Shown: piece after piece, positions 12,862-21,809 of the stretch
How the letters are laid out: each line of letters begins with the position of its first letter
How positions within the stretch are numbered: position 1 is the stretch's first letter
DNA from: Acanthopleura granulata
Lineage: Eukaryota; Mollusca; Polyplacophora; Chitonida; Chitonidae
NCBI GenBank assembly: GCA_016165875.1
Contig: JABBOT010000015.1
Span: 6,087,899 to 6,151,898 of the forward strand
DNA length: 64,000 nt
Direction: 5' to 3'
Position numbers and translations under genes: made by a program
The notes under the pieces: generated by a model
Seen by the model: the letters and a program-made list of their open reading frames with translations, nothing else
Database searches by the model: none
What the model was told of the DNA's origin: nothing

Positions 12862-13115
12862 TTGGATTTGAGGCAGTCGGCAGCTAATTCCAGAACAAGT
12901 ACCAGACCGTATCCAGTACCTTGATTTCAGGTTTAAAGTTGTCACGTACAATGTACAGTTCGTACATTTTCATAAATTCAAACTTCAAATGAGCTTCAGT
13001 AGCAGCAGGTAAAGAAGGAGGAAAGCACTTTTTGGGAAGCTTAAGTTGTACGTCCTGTCGTAGGCCCGTGACAGCCTTACCTTTTGCTCGCCAAAAGGAG
13101 ACATTTCAGACGATG
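12862..13115 (-). pseudogene. decayed duplicate of the LicD-like exon A
   Basis: The minus strand reads GLRQDVQLKLPKKCFPPSLP, then a helix ending LELAADCLKSK before a GTAATT donor-like site. This parallels exon A at 43851-44252 (GLRPEVQFMVSQKCFPPSLP and LELAADFLESK). The Tyr/Asn-rich middle present at 43910-43990 is missing, and the two halves are in different frames, so the exon is dead. The same 21-bp minisatellite and a SINE shard precede it on the + strand, as they do at 42830-43250, showing that the whole block was copied. No counterpart of exon B was found nearby. Confidence 0.65.
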
Positions 13116-13875
13116 AAATATCCACAGTTTTCTTTGATCATGTAATCACTTTGATATTTGAATACTCTTGGAATACATTGTGTAGTCTTCATTTTAAACG
13201 ACTCACATCTTCATTGTAGGAAAACATTAGCACTGTCGCATTTTTTCCCATTCCTTTTCGAGCTGCAGCCAATGCAACCAATTCTCGAGCCTCCGATATT
13301 GTGCTGCTGCTACATAACAAGGAAGGGAGTCGGTGTGTACATGGTAGTTATGGCCGTCCATGTATACACTAGGCACAAGGTACATGGTTATGGTCGTGGT
13401 CATGGGGTTCAGGTTGAAGCCATGAATGAATGGGGATGAATGGGAGGGAGTTCCCGTCGTAGAAAAAACCAAAAAAAATCTTTTGGAATCCTCTGCTGTG
13501 CTGCTGTGGAGTGTGGATACCTGTACATGTATGAATGAACGGGATGAATGGCAGGCGCGTGTGTCTGTACTTGTCATGCGACGTCATGGTGTGTGACGTC
13601 ACAGGTGGGGGAATCCCTTGCTGACCTCTTGACCTCGTGTGGTTTATGATTGAAGGTTCTAGAAAGTTTTGGAAAACATGGCTGCTGGTTCGCAGTGAAA
13701 ATAAAAGAAAATGATCAACAATAGTGGATATATGTATATAAGCGTCTATGTGTGTGTGGGTAATGAGCCATTCTCATGTTTGCCGCTAAGCCCGACATAC
13801 ACGCGTTGGAAGAGTAGGCGTTAGACTTGTGCTACATACATATATAGTTATAGTTGTAGCTAGAGGTACAAGCCG

Positions 13876-14076
13876 AGTATGGGATTCGTATGTTTTTTGT
13901 TTTGGCGTGTGTTTGACCACCGTCAAAACCTAAATCGGCACAAGGGTGACGTTCACCAGTCGGGGAGACCCTCGTATAGTTGCAAAGACTGTGATCGGTA
14001 GTTCAACCGTATGTCAAACCTGAAGCGGCATCGTAGGAAGCAGCACGGAGACCGAAAGATGGAACGGGAGACAACT
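13876..14076 (+). pseudogene. C2H2 zinc-finger exon at the left end of the Polinton
   Basis: The + frame reads two tandem C2H2 fingers. The first, ending NLNRHKGDVH, has lost its second Cys. The second (CKDCDR, stop, FNRMSNLKRHRRKQH) has all Cys and His but a TAG codon inside it (about 14008). The exon ends ACAACT followed by a good donor, GTAAGT. A plausible acceptor lies at 15470-15471, just before the polymerase N-terminal exon, so this may be the first exon of the polymerase gene. The alternative is a separate small Polinton regulator. The left end of the element was not located; no terminal inverted repeat was found. Confidence 0.5.
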
Positions 14077-14774
14077 GTAAGTTTTTTTCATAGTGTTATT
14101 ATCATATAGCATGCACCCATAGCATGCTGTGTATATTAGGGAAACTCTGTAAATATATATAGAGGGATTATCTGCGCTTTTTGTAAAACATTATGACATC
14201 GATTTGGTTTTTATACTATAACGGTTTTTCCTATTCTCAGCTTTGTGTGACTTTAAAAAAAAAGGAAAAAGAAAAAAGATGACTCATATTCAGTACTATT
14301 TTTTCCATTCACGTCAGTGTTAACTGAGGAGAGAAAGGTATTTTCTTCCCGCGCGCGATAAAAAAAATGATGCAATTTCACGATTTCATGATAGCTTGAG
14401 CTGAGTACATCATATAATCCTAATACATCTACCACGGTTATGCTAGAAGAATTTTTTTACCATGGGCGTGTCCGTTCAATTACACTGCGGTTGTGTGAGA
14501 GGGCGTGTCCTTTATCACACTGAGGCATTCCCTGGGCTGGTATCAATGAACATCCACGAAAGAAGGAAGCCGTGTGTGTAAATACAGAGTGACATGACGC
14601 GCGTTATGTATATGTCAGTAGGTCAACAGCTGACTGCCAACAAATGTAATGCATGTCCCTGGCTGTTATGAATGAAAGCCGTCAATGACTCAAGGCATGA
14701 GTATATGAGCGTGTGTAAAGTAGAGTAACACTCAGTCTGCTGTCAGTGGGGTGAAAGGGCGTACGTGATAGGTA

Positions 14775-14965
14775 CACGTATATATTTAAGTATATATATC
14801 AGTATATATCAGTATGTATATATAGGTATATAACTCTGTAGGTCTATATATCTATAGCTTTATAGCTATATTTGTGTATGTATAGACATCCACACCTACA
14901 TACATGTATGTAGGACAAAAGGCGTGTATGTGTACATGTGTATATGTGTATATGTATGTTTAAGA
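14775..14965. repeat. TA/TG-rich microsatellite in the putative polymerase intron
   Basis: Imperfect tatata, gtatatg and acatacatgtatg runs. No coding signal. Confidence 0.6.
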
Positions 14966-15111
14966 AAAAATGCGTCATTCTGAAAAGGTAGGAGGTATTT
15001 CTAGTTAGTCTGATACATATATATAGTCAAACACACAGAACACATAAAAAACGTTAGTGTTTGTTTGTTTTGTAGGTCGGTTGGTCAGTCAGTCGACTCA
15101 CTAAGCATGGG

Positions 15112-15404
15112 TCATATGGTGATAGAAATTCCCTGGCGATTCATAGCCACTCCGATTGACGCTGCTGCTATTGCCTTGGGCTTGTAGTCGGCGTCGCCGG
15201 TGAAGTCCCAGAAATAGGGCGTCCTGTAAAATACTCGTGGGAGCCCTCTTGGGTTGATTTCGCTTTTTGTGGCTTTGTAATGTCGGGGTTGAATGTAGTG
15301 GGCCACCGGCTTCGCCTGTAGAAGGATGACCATCGACTAGGGGCTAAGACATGGTATTTCCTCGACTGGCTTCTTTTCTCCTTGTTACCTTTCTTAGGAG
15401 GCAT
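15112..15404 (-). pseudogene. small basic Polinton-associated protein, function unknown
   Basis: The minus strand opens with a very basic N-terminus (MPPKKGNKEKRSQSRKYH). After about 25 codons the likely continuation moves to another frame (GLPRVFYRTPYFWDF, then an Ala-rich stretch) and ends at 15112. A coding origin is supported by the different base composition from the AT-rich flanks and by the position inside the Polinton, between the zinc-finger exon and the polymerase exon on the opposite strand. I do not recognise the family. A DNA-condensing or minor virion protein would fit the basic start but is a guess. Confidence 0.35.
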
Positions 15405-15471
15405 GACCTCTGTTCTCGGCCATGACGTGGATTAAGCTAATGACACACATGATTTGTTTTCTCTTATGTAG

Positions 15472-16386
15472 GTTTAGCGCACCTCAGAGACTGGAGGCCG
15501 TGCGACCGCTTCACCGATGAATCCGTCAGCCGAACCGCAGCCCCAGTTTCATTCTGCTGTCGGGGTCAGGCACCTCAAGGCTGCTACGGTTACGTTTGTC
15601 CCTACGGCTACCCCATCATCTCCACCGGCCGCCGACCACCAGTCTCCTTCACCTGAGGCTCTCTTTAGTCCACTGGGCACGAGCTGCGAGGATGGCTGGG
15701 AGGAGCCTGAGAGCTTCCCTGCCAATGACTTGGGCACAATCGGCTTGAATGCTCACCCGTTTTAGCCGGATCAGCTCACATCGCCATCTGACGTGCTCAC
15801 CTCGGAGCCAGTATTACGGGAGGTAATCATAGGAGTGTATCCCATAGCCATATACTTAAAACAGCTGTTTCTCGACCAGCCTGCAGCGTTCCGTGTGAAA
15901 TTAGCCTACGAATTTAGTCTGCGTCACCAGAACACGAATCAATTGTGGTATTTTTACCCCAGTACCAACACCCACGTGCACTCCTAACCCCGAAACATTC
16001 GGTCCTACGAGGATGCAAATACATTAGCCAGTGACATGTTGGCTACGCTCGCCTGGACTGGGCACGGCAACAACGCTCTAATAGCAAATGGCTGGTAGAC
16101 ACCGTGGCCAACGTCTCGTTCTATATCCATAAACCCTGTACCACTCACAGTGGCACGCCGGTGCAGCTTCCGGACTATGTGAAGTGCAAGGGCCTGTACA
16201 GCGTGGTGAGTGTTTTTTTCCGATACTTTCTCCTAGCCAAGGGCCATTTACAAAACTGCTTGAAAGCTATTGGTATGAAAAATAAATATTTCCAGGGGAT
16301 TCCCCCAGGCACACTGGATTTTGTCAAGACACTGTTTGAAGTGAACATTCTTGTGTATGAACTTGTGGTATTGGTCTACAATCAAG
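15472..16386 (+). pseudogene. Polinton/Maverick DNA polymerase B, N-terminal remnant
   Basis: From 15517 the + frame gives a Pro/Ser-rich leader, then segments typical of the region before the exonuclease domain of protein-primed polymerase B in invertebrate Polintons: AYEFSLRHQNTNQLWYFYPS (15907-15966), DTVANVSFYIHK and TPVQLPDYVKCKGLYSV (16098-16205), and LDFVKTLFEVNILVYELV (16315-16368). Stops fall at 15763 and 15985, and there is a 1-base frame change near 16095. At about 16386 the frame runs into the opposite-strand capsid gene, so the exonuclease and polymerase domains are absent. The enzyme would have replicated the element from a protein primer; this copy cannot. An acceptor at 15470 could link it to the zinc-finger exon. 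Confidence 0.65.
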
Positions 16387-17458
16387 GCGAAGACAAATAG
16401 GGTGTACTCACCTCCAATATCGCAACGTGTGGTGCTGTGGCGGCAAACAGGTTCATGTACGAGCGGATGTATTTGTCCGAGGTTAAAGTCCGGCGTGAGT
16501 TGCTTGGCGGCACCCGACGTCCTACCACGTGTAAGGTCATGTAGTTTATGTTAAAGTGTCGGAAGTTGAAGGGGTTTAGCTGGTAGGTTCCGTCCAAGGC
16601 CGTGTTCGATATACACCACATGACGAGGTGCTGAGAGAGGCTGCCTAAAAATGATTTGTTCGTTAGTTGAGGTATGTCCCCTAGGCAGGGAGAAATACTT
16701 GGTCAGTACGCGGTAAATCGGGTGCTTGGCCGAGGTCTTCTCCAAGGCTTTCAAATGCCCTAGCAAAACACTGCAATGGACTTTGATTTTCCTCACAGAC
16801 CACCGTTACTTCCTCAAAGACTGTCTTGAAATCAGCTGCCCGTATCTGACCTTTCTTCGCCCACTTGTGCCGGTGACATCAGCGCAAAGGTGTCTTTGGC
16901 CGGGGTCAGACGCAGTCGAACATGTCGCAGTGAAACCGGCCTATCATATCAATCGAATGACTCCTTGCAGCCAAGTCCATCCGCTTCGCAAAACCACGAT
17001 TCTTGAGCGCATGTAGTTCTCATCTTCCCAGCGGTATCCTCATACCACAGACTTCCCGTGAATTGAGTGTTTTTGGCATCATCCCCGTAGGTAAGCAAGG
17101 TGTCGATGTATGCGCGGTAAGGGTACATGTCGGTAGAGGCGCTGATAAACTTGTTATGGAGGGAGACGTCTTTTTGTTGCCACAGAGAATGCATCCTCAG
17201 ATCAGTGCGTGCCACGGCGATCCCGTCCGGCATTCCGCCTTGGCCGTTCACCACTTTGGCTTTCACACACAAAGGCTGAGGAGAAGCATGGGTGATAGTT
17301 CCCAATCGCCCGCTGAGGGCCATGGCGAGGATAGGGTAATAGGCGGTAGGGTAATAACCCTCGAGAGTGTGATCTTGTAGGCGTGGTCTCCTCCGTAGAC
17401 CATAAACCAGACCTCGTTGAACCAGGATCATGGGTATTGTACTTCTGTCAGGCCACAT
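16380..17458 (-). pseudogene. Polinton capsid protein (F54H12.2-like), frameshifted and 3' truncated
   Basis: Minus-strand pieces in several frames line up in the order of the F54H12.2-like protein family encoded by invertebrate Mavericks. They are MHSLWQQKDVSLHNKFIS and YPYRAYIDTLLTYGDDAKN (about 17085-17200), RLRLTPAKDTFALM (about 16880-16920), VHCSVLLGHLKALEK (about 16735-16780), then LNPFNFRHFNINYMTLHVVG (about 16510-16570) and DIGGEYTLFVFA (about 16386-16420). I take it as the virion shell protein, probably the major jelly-roll (hexon-like) one; which capsid protein it is remains uncertain. At least three frame changes and a stop make it dead. The homology stops abruptly at about 16386, where the oppositely oriented polymerase remnant begins. 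The N-terminus upstream of 17320 is poorly conserved. Confidence 0.65.
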
Positions 17459-17689
17459 TCTCAGTCGCCCGAAAGATGGATCGCTTTAGGCAGTTGGGTG
17501 ATGTAATGTGTTAAGGTATTGCACGGAAAACAATAGTCGAGAGAACAAATACTTGGTAAGCTCATGCTGTTCATTCTATGACTTGGAGCTCAACTAACAC
17601 TATAGTATCAGGAGCTGGCCTTTTAAACAGGGAAACCACCACAGAGATCGAACGATTTTACAGCTGGACCGTGAACATGCGACAGGTTT

Positions 17690-17992
17690 CTATCGGCTAC
17701 CTGAGACCGTGAGAGTATGTTGTTGCTGTTCCCGCTCTCCCTTCTTCTTGTACTCTGTTTTATGCTTTTCATGCCCAGAGGACTGAGTCGAATTAACTAG
17801 GGGTGAGCATGTAGCCTTTTGCGTATCAGATGTGTGCATATCCGCGGGCTTATCTCCTAAGGCCTTTTCTTCCTTTTTCTTTTCTCCCTTGCTCATCTGA
17901 GGTGACGTTGATGTTGCAGGTGAAGGTAGAGGTAGACCTGGGGCTGGCTTCGGCGGCGTGAGACTACACTGATGCTGACCTTGAAATGTCAA
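17690..17992 (-). CDS. Lys/Glu/Ser-rich open frame in the Polinton, unrecognised
   Basis: A 100-codon frame starts MTFQGQHQCSLTPPKPAPGL and contains a charged run (MSKGEKKKEEKAL) and a Gln/His-rich end. It is on the same strand as the capsid and ATPase remnants and lies between them, so it is probably part of a Polinton gene, perhaps a disordered virion protein or a lost N-terminal extension of the capsid. Low complexity prevents family assignment. The frame is open throughout, but its neighbours are all broken, so it is unlikely to be functional. Confidence 0.3.
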   Translation of the reverse strand: MTFQGQHQCSLTPPKPAPGLPLPSPATSTSPQMSKGEKKKEEKALGDKPADMHTSDTQKATCSPLVNSTQSSGHEKHKTEYKKKGEREQQQHTLTVSGSR

Positions 17993-18149
17993 GTACCGTT
18001 TGGGAACCAGTTCATATCGGCGAGTCTTATGTTTATTTCACAATGTTTCATTTTTTAAAATACTTTGCATGTCACCATCTGGCGTGTTGAAGACTTTGAC
18101 AGTAGGCGGGACCGGGTAAGGCGAAGTCGGCTGAAATAATCCCTCCAAT

Positions 18150-18507
18150 AGGCGGGGGTTCGACTAGGGCCATATTTTCACGTCTTTAACGACTACCCCC
18201 AAGCAATCCACTTACGGCAGAGGCGATAACAGGGATGCCAAACAAGAAGCCGAGTCATCAGCCTTTCTATAGAATGGTCCGTTTGGGACGGAGTGGAGTA
18301 CGCTTGCTTACTAGCATACGTAGAAGTGTCTTGCGCGGACGTAACCGAGGGATCTGAACCTTTAACAGTTAAGGTATTCTTAGCAGATTCACACATACAG
18401 CGGATAAATTCTGCACTGGGTTCGTGAAGAATTGTCCGCTTGACCTGCCGGTGGCCATTGGCCAGGAGTTTTAGCAAGGGAGCAAAGCGACGTAGCCAGA
18501 CTTGCAT
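18150..18507 (-). pseudogene. small Polinton protein with a Gly-rich hydrophobic tail
   Basis: The frame from 18507 starts MQVWLRRFAPLLKLLANGHR and continues AEFIRCMCESAKNTL. This resembles a small protein often found beside the ATPase and capsid in invertebrate Mavericks and adintoviruses, whose end is a hydrophobic Gly-rich segment. Here that tail, GFLFGIPVIASAVSGLLGG (about 18190-18250), is in a different frame from the start, so the gene is frameshifted. A membrane-active virion role is an inference from the amphipathic/hydrophobic layout. It directly follows the ATPase remnant on the same strand. Confidence 0.45.
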
Positions 18508-18539
18508 GGCTGAGATGTGAGGAAGTTTTAGGACTTTGG

Positions 18540-19140
18540 TTAGAAGACGTATTGGACCTCATCGGGAAACACGTGATCCGCAAAAGGAGACGATCGGGTG
18601 TAGTTTACTTGAAATCGACGAGGAAACATCCATAAGGCTCGGACGTGACATCTTGAAAGGCCTCTTGCACGTACTGAATCTTGCCTGGGGCCATTTGCTT
18701 GGCGATGGCAGTGATCTGAGACATGTCTCTGGGGTTTTTAAATACTACCAAGTAGTGAGCATTTAAGTTGATAGTCCTATGGTCTTTGCTTTTGTTAGAA
18801 GATTCTGTACGATGTAAATGACACTGGTATTGTGGCGATGACTCCCTTTGGTAAAGTCTGCCTTCACACGCTAGTCTACTTCGGCCATAAGATCATCGAC
18901 AATCACTAATATCGGATTCTCCGGGTTGAATGCTATGGGACTGGGTACTCCTTCCTGAATGTCAACATTCGGCAAGGTGGCATGCATGGGTTACCATTAA
19001 TACCATACCACACGCTCTGGGGATGGGTGAATGAGTTCCCGAGAGTACTCTATGACACGTTTGTGAACTGCCTGCCGGTTCACTGACGAGGCAGGAATAA
19101 GCGAGGGTCCAGCCTACATCCATGGGTGTGAGAAATAGTC
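18540..19140 (-). pseudogene. Polinton genome-packaging ATPase (FtsK/HerA-type), decayed
   Basis: Minus-strand segments match the packaging ATPase of Polintons: RVIEYSRELIHPSPERVVWY (about 18995-19055), a Walker B strand ILVIVDDLMAEVD (about 18875-18915), a sensor-like stretch SVIYIVQNLLTKAK (about 18785-18830), and AHYLVVFKNPRDMSQITAIA (about 18695-18755) followed by KIQYVQEAFQDVTSEPYG. These fall in more than one frame, with stops. Where the Walker A P-loop should be, the sequence reads AGPSLIPASS, with no Gly-Lys-Ser/Thr, so ATP binding would be lost. The ancestral enzyme would have pumped DNA into the virion. Upstream on the same strand is a Pro/Thr-rich frame, downstream the small hydrophobic-tailed protein. 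Confidence 0.6.
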
Positions 19141-19477
19141 AAGGCGAAGGTAGTTGTCTAAGGCCGGCGAGGATGGAGCTAAAAAGGCACGCGGTGTTGG
19201 AATCGTAGACAGGCGGGCTGGAGACTGATGGGGATGTCATGAAACCGACCTGTAGGATGGTGGGTTCAGCCTTTGGTAATGTAGGCTTGGGCCTAGCTCG
19301 CTCAGTAGGTTTGATAGTACTAATAATATTGCTAATACTGATAGTGTGAGTAGGCTGAGTAAGTACCAGAGTAGACAGCTGACGTGGTACCGGCGTAGAA
19401 GGCTGACTGGGTACCAGAGTGATGTCGTCCGCCGTGAATGGTCTATGCCCGGTAAACGGCCGGCGAAACTTGTCCAT
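19139..19477 (-). CDS. Pro/Thr/Ser-rich open frame in the Polinton, unrecognised
   Basis: A 112-codon frame begins MDKFRRPFTGHRPF and then becomes rich in Pro, Thr and Ser (VPSQPSTPVPRQLST, KPTERARPKPTLPKAEPT). Just upstream the same strand reads LNKTLFDKFH then a stop, a near-duplicate of its MDKFRRP start, so the true start may lie further 5'. It sits between the membrane-segment fragment and the ATPase. Disordered composition gives no family. It could be a linker region of a Polinton structural protein. Confidence 0.3.
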   Translation of the reverse strand: MDKFRRPFTGHRPFTADDITLVPSQPSTPVPRQLSTLVLTQPTHTISISNIISTIKPTERARPKPTLPKAEPTILQVGFMTSPSVSSPPVYDSNTACLFSSILAGLRQLPSP

Positions 19478-19479
19478 TA

Positions 19480-19692
19480 GCGTCTTATTTCCAAATGACT
19501 AGTGGAACTTGTCAAACAGCGTTTTGTTCAATCGCTGTTGGAGAATACGTACCAAGAACTGATCATCGGTGAGGTGGCACTCAGATCACTTGTCAGCCAG
19601 ACTACCAACAGTCCAATATACAACAGCACTCCGGTCACTGCTACAGCGGTACCTTTATTCTCAAGCAGGCTTTGTAGGTTGTCGTCTATCAC
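19480..19692 (-). pseudogene. small Polinton membrane protein fragment
   Basis: On the minus strand, after DDNLQSLLENKGTA, there is a clear hydrophobic helix (VAVTGVLLYIGLLVVWL, about 19600-19650) followed by TSDLSATSP. The frame then breaks and continues elsewhere as DDQFLVRILQQRLNKTLFDKF. One transmembrane segment is predicted by eye. It lies between integrase and the Pro-rich frame on the same strand. I cannot name the family; a virion-membrane or minor structural protein is possible. Confidence 0.35.
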
Positions 19693-19740
19693 TTAAGTAT
19701 GGTGAGAGTAGACTGGGAGCAGGCGGGGTGGGGGAGGGAT

Positions 19741-20855
19741 TAGTTTGTATTGGCTTTTTCCGTCCCACTGGCGCGATGCACGCCAACTGGGAGCAGGCAG
19801 GGTGGGGACAGGTTTAAATACGCTTCACGCCTGACCCTGGCACCCACGAATTGAATCTGGTTGACCACCCTCGCCATTTCACCTAGTGATATGTTCTGCC
19901 ACGCTCCTTCTTGCTGTCTAATACAATCTCTACTTGGCGTGCCAGGCGTGGTCCTGACAGGCCGGAGCTCCATCCCGTAAAATGTCCCCACGAGTCGTTC
20001 TCTATTCAGGTCCACCAGTGTATGGAACACTGGCTGCCTGGCGTGACGAGCTAGGACGAGGAACATTTCTTGACTCAGTTAGGTAAGTAAGATTTCTCAA
20101 AGGTCCCCTTGACTTTACTGATACGAACGAGATAACGCACTTTATACTGGTAAAGCCGACTCCACAGGGGCTGCATAGAGCCGCATAACATGGCACAGAC
20201 TTAGTTGTCGGTCGTGATGGTAATCGGAGTCCGGCGAATACTGTCATGGGAAGCCCGATTACACCCCCGTATGAAGGCTGGTAAAATATCCAGGTAACGC
20301 CGGTGTTGTTGACCGTGAAGTGTTTATGCATGCAGCCTTTAAACGTCCGATTGAACCGGTCAACCACCGAGGCTTTAGTTTCATTAAATGTTTGGAAGAA
20401 GAACACTTGACGCTCCTGTAAAATGTCTAAAAGGACTTATTGAGAAACTCTGTCCCTTCTTCTGTTTGCAGGTATAGACGAATACGATCGGATTTGAAAA
20501 TGATCTTAATTGCCTCAATGAGATTGGTGCCTGTCTAGGTATGAACAGGAATCACCCAGGTGTATTTTAAGAGAATGTCAGTGCACGTCAGCAGGTAGCG
20601 ATTGCCATCATTGCATTTGGCCAATTTACTCACATCGACCAAGTCGGCTTGGCACTGATTTTCTATGCCACCTACTACAACCCGATTACGGAGACAGTGC
20701 CGGCGATCTGAGCGATGACACATATACGTCTCCTTCTCGGCTAACCTAGCCTTGACGTGGTAACGTGGCACCGGGAGATCGTGCTGACGTGCTGCTCGCA
20801 GTAAGGAAGCCATTCCGTTGTAAGTAACAGGGCTCTGGGGATCGTAGTATTAACT
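19741..20855 (-). pseudogene. Polinton retroviral-type integrase, frameshifted
   Basis: The minus strand reads DPQSPVTYNGMASLLRAAR (about 20800-20852), then GIENQCQADLVDVSKLAKCN and RYLLTCTDILLKYTWVIPVH (20535-20690). Next come a stop, QTEEGTEFLNKSF (about 20440-20480), a frame change, NETKASVVDRFNRTFKGCM (about 20315-20390), RISKVKG (about 20100-20120) and a C-terminal GTFYGMELRPV (about 19955-19990). This is the rve-type integrase of Mavericks (F54H12.3-like), which inserts the element. The acidic triad appears as Asp (QADLVD), Glu (QTEEG) and Asp (VVDRF) instead of the usual Asp, Asp, Glu. With at least two frame breaks the gene is inactive. It is transcribed in the same direction as the PC4-like gene upstream. 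Confidence 0.7.
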
Positions 20856-21074
20856 GATGCAAGACGGCAGCGACGGTATCCTGGGATATATCTTTTTTCT
20901 TGGCTTAGTGTGGGATTGAACTCTTCCCAGGCGAGTATGTGAGCGGCAGCGACGGCGGCGGAGAGTATATAACGGACGGACGCCCTAGAGACACAGTTCA
21001 AGTACAGTATTTTCTCTTCATTTTATACCCCATCCCACTACCCATCAACGTCGGACAGGCTGATAGACTGTAGT

Positions 21075-21800
21075 TCACGGCTCGTGCTGCAGGGCAAGGA
21101 GTTTAACCGGAGCAGCGTGAGGAAGGACAGATGGGTTTGCTGCTGATTTTGCTACTGTTGTTGTTGTTGTTGTTGGTGTGCTGGCCATCTCGGAAAGCTC
21201 TTGCTCTTCGTGCATTTTACCAAACACTTCACGTACACGACGGCACACCTCGTTCAGTTCATTCCAGGCGCCATCTCTAAAGCTTATGCCACCTTTCGTG
21301 GTGTAATACATGTCCTGTGGCGTATAATGGACCCAACACTTGATATTCACGTACTACCAGCGCTCGCCGGTTTGTGGATTCCGGTAGATAGAAAAACTGA
21401 GGAATATATCATCACTCAGACAAAACAGCTGCTCCGCTGGTGGAGACTGCTCGTTAACCGGTATAGGGACGGTCATCATTCGGCGAGATTGGCCTTCAAA
21501 GGTCCTTTCTAATATCTATCAGGCATCCGCGCGAATGCTGATAAGTTTCTGGAAGAGCTGGTGGCAATACGGGATGCAGGTAATTTTTTCCCCCACGACT
21601 TGAATGCGACACGCCCTGGTCACGTCAATGTTGTAAATCCTCAGCGTAAGCTTCTTGCCGTATTCGACAATTTTGGCCTTCTTGTCAGGCACAGGCTGTG
21701 TATCCGTCATCTCATTCTGAGACAGAGGAGGATTTATCCCAGTGGCCGTTGTCTGTTTGTTTTTTGGCATAGTGAAACAATGCAGGAACAGATAGTGCAA
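21075..21800 (-). pseudogene. PC4-like single-strand DNA-binding protein of the Polinton, three in-frame stops
   Basis: One minus-strand frame runs from about 21770 (MPKNKQTTATGINPPL) to 21075 with no frame change. It is cut by TGA (21519-21521), TAG (21516-21518) and TAG (21354-21356). The part after the last stop, IKCWVHYTPQDMYYTTKGGIS then WNELNEV (about 21245-21345), resembles the strand plus KKGIS/W..L helix of the transcriptional coactivator PC4/p15 fold. An earlier segment (KKLTLRIYNIDVTRACRIQVV) may be a second, weaker copy. A poly-Thr run comes from a GTT/AAC microsatellite (21161-21178). PC4-fold proteins bind single-stranded DNA, fitting replication or transcription of the element. 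The family call is by eye and moderate. Confidence 0.45.
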
Positions 21801-21809
21801 GTTGTCAGT

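Larger units (their letters stand above)
13876..21800. mobile_element. Polinton/Maverick transposon, internally deleted and decayed
   Basis: A zinc-finger exon and polymerase B N-terminus on + converge with capsid, small structural proteins, packaging ATPase, integrase and PC4-like gene on -. This is the standard Polinton gene set and polarity (polymerase at one end, integrase at the other). The body is about 8 kb against the usual 15-20 kb. Most of polymerase B, the capsid C-terminus and any maturation protease are missing. Every recognisable gene carries stops or frameshifts. Neither terminal inverted repeats nor target-site duplications were found, so the ends given are the outermost coding remnants. 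Confidence 0.7.

Noticed and set aside
17003..17380. 125-codon + frame
   Set aside because: Shadow of the capsid remnant on the other strand, which has clear family motifs.
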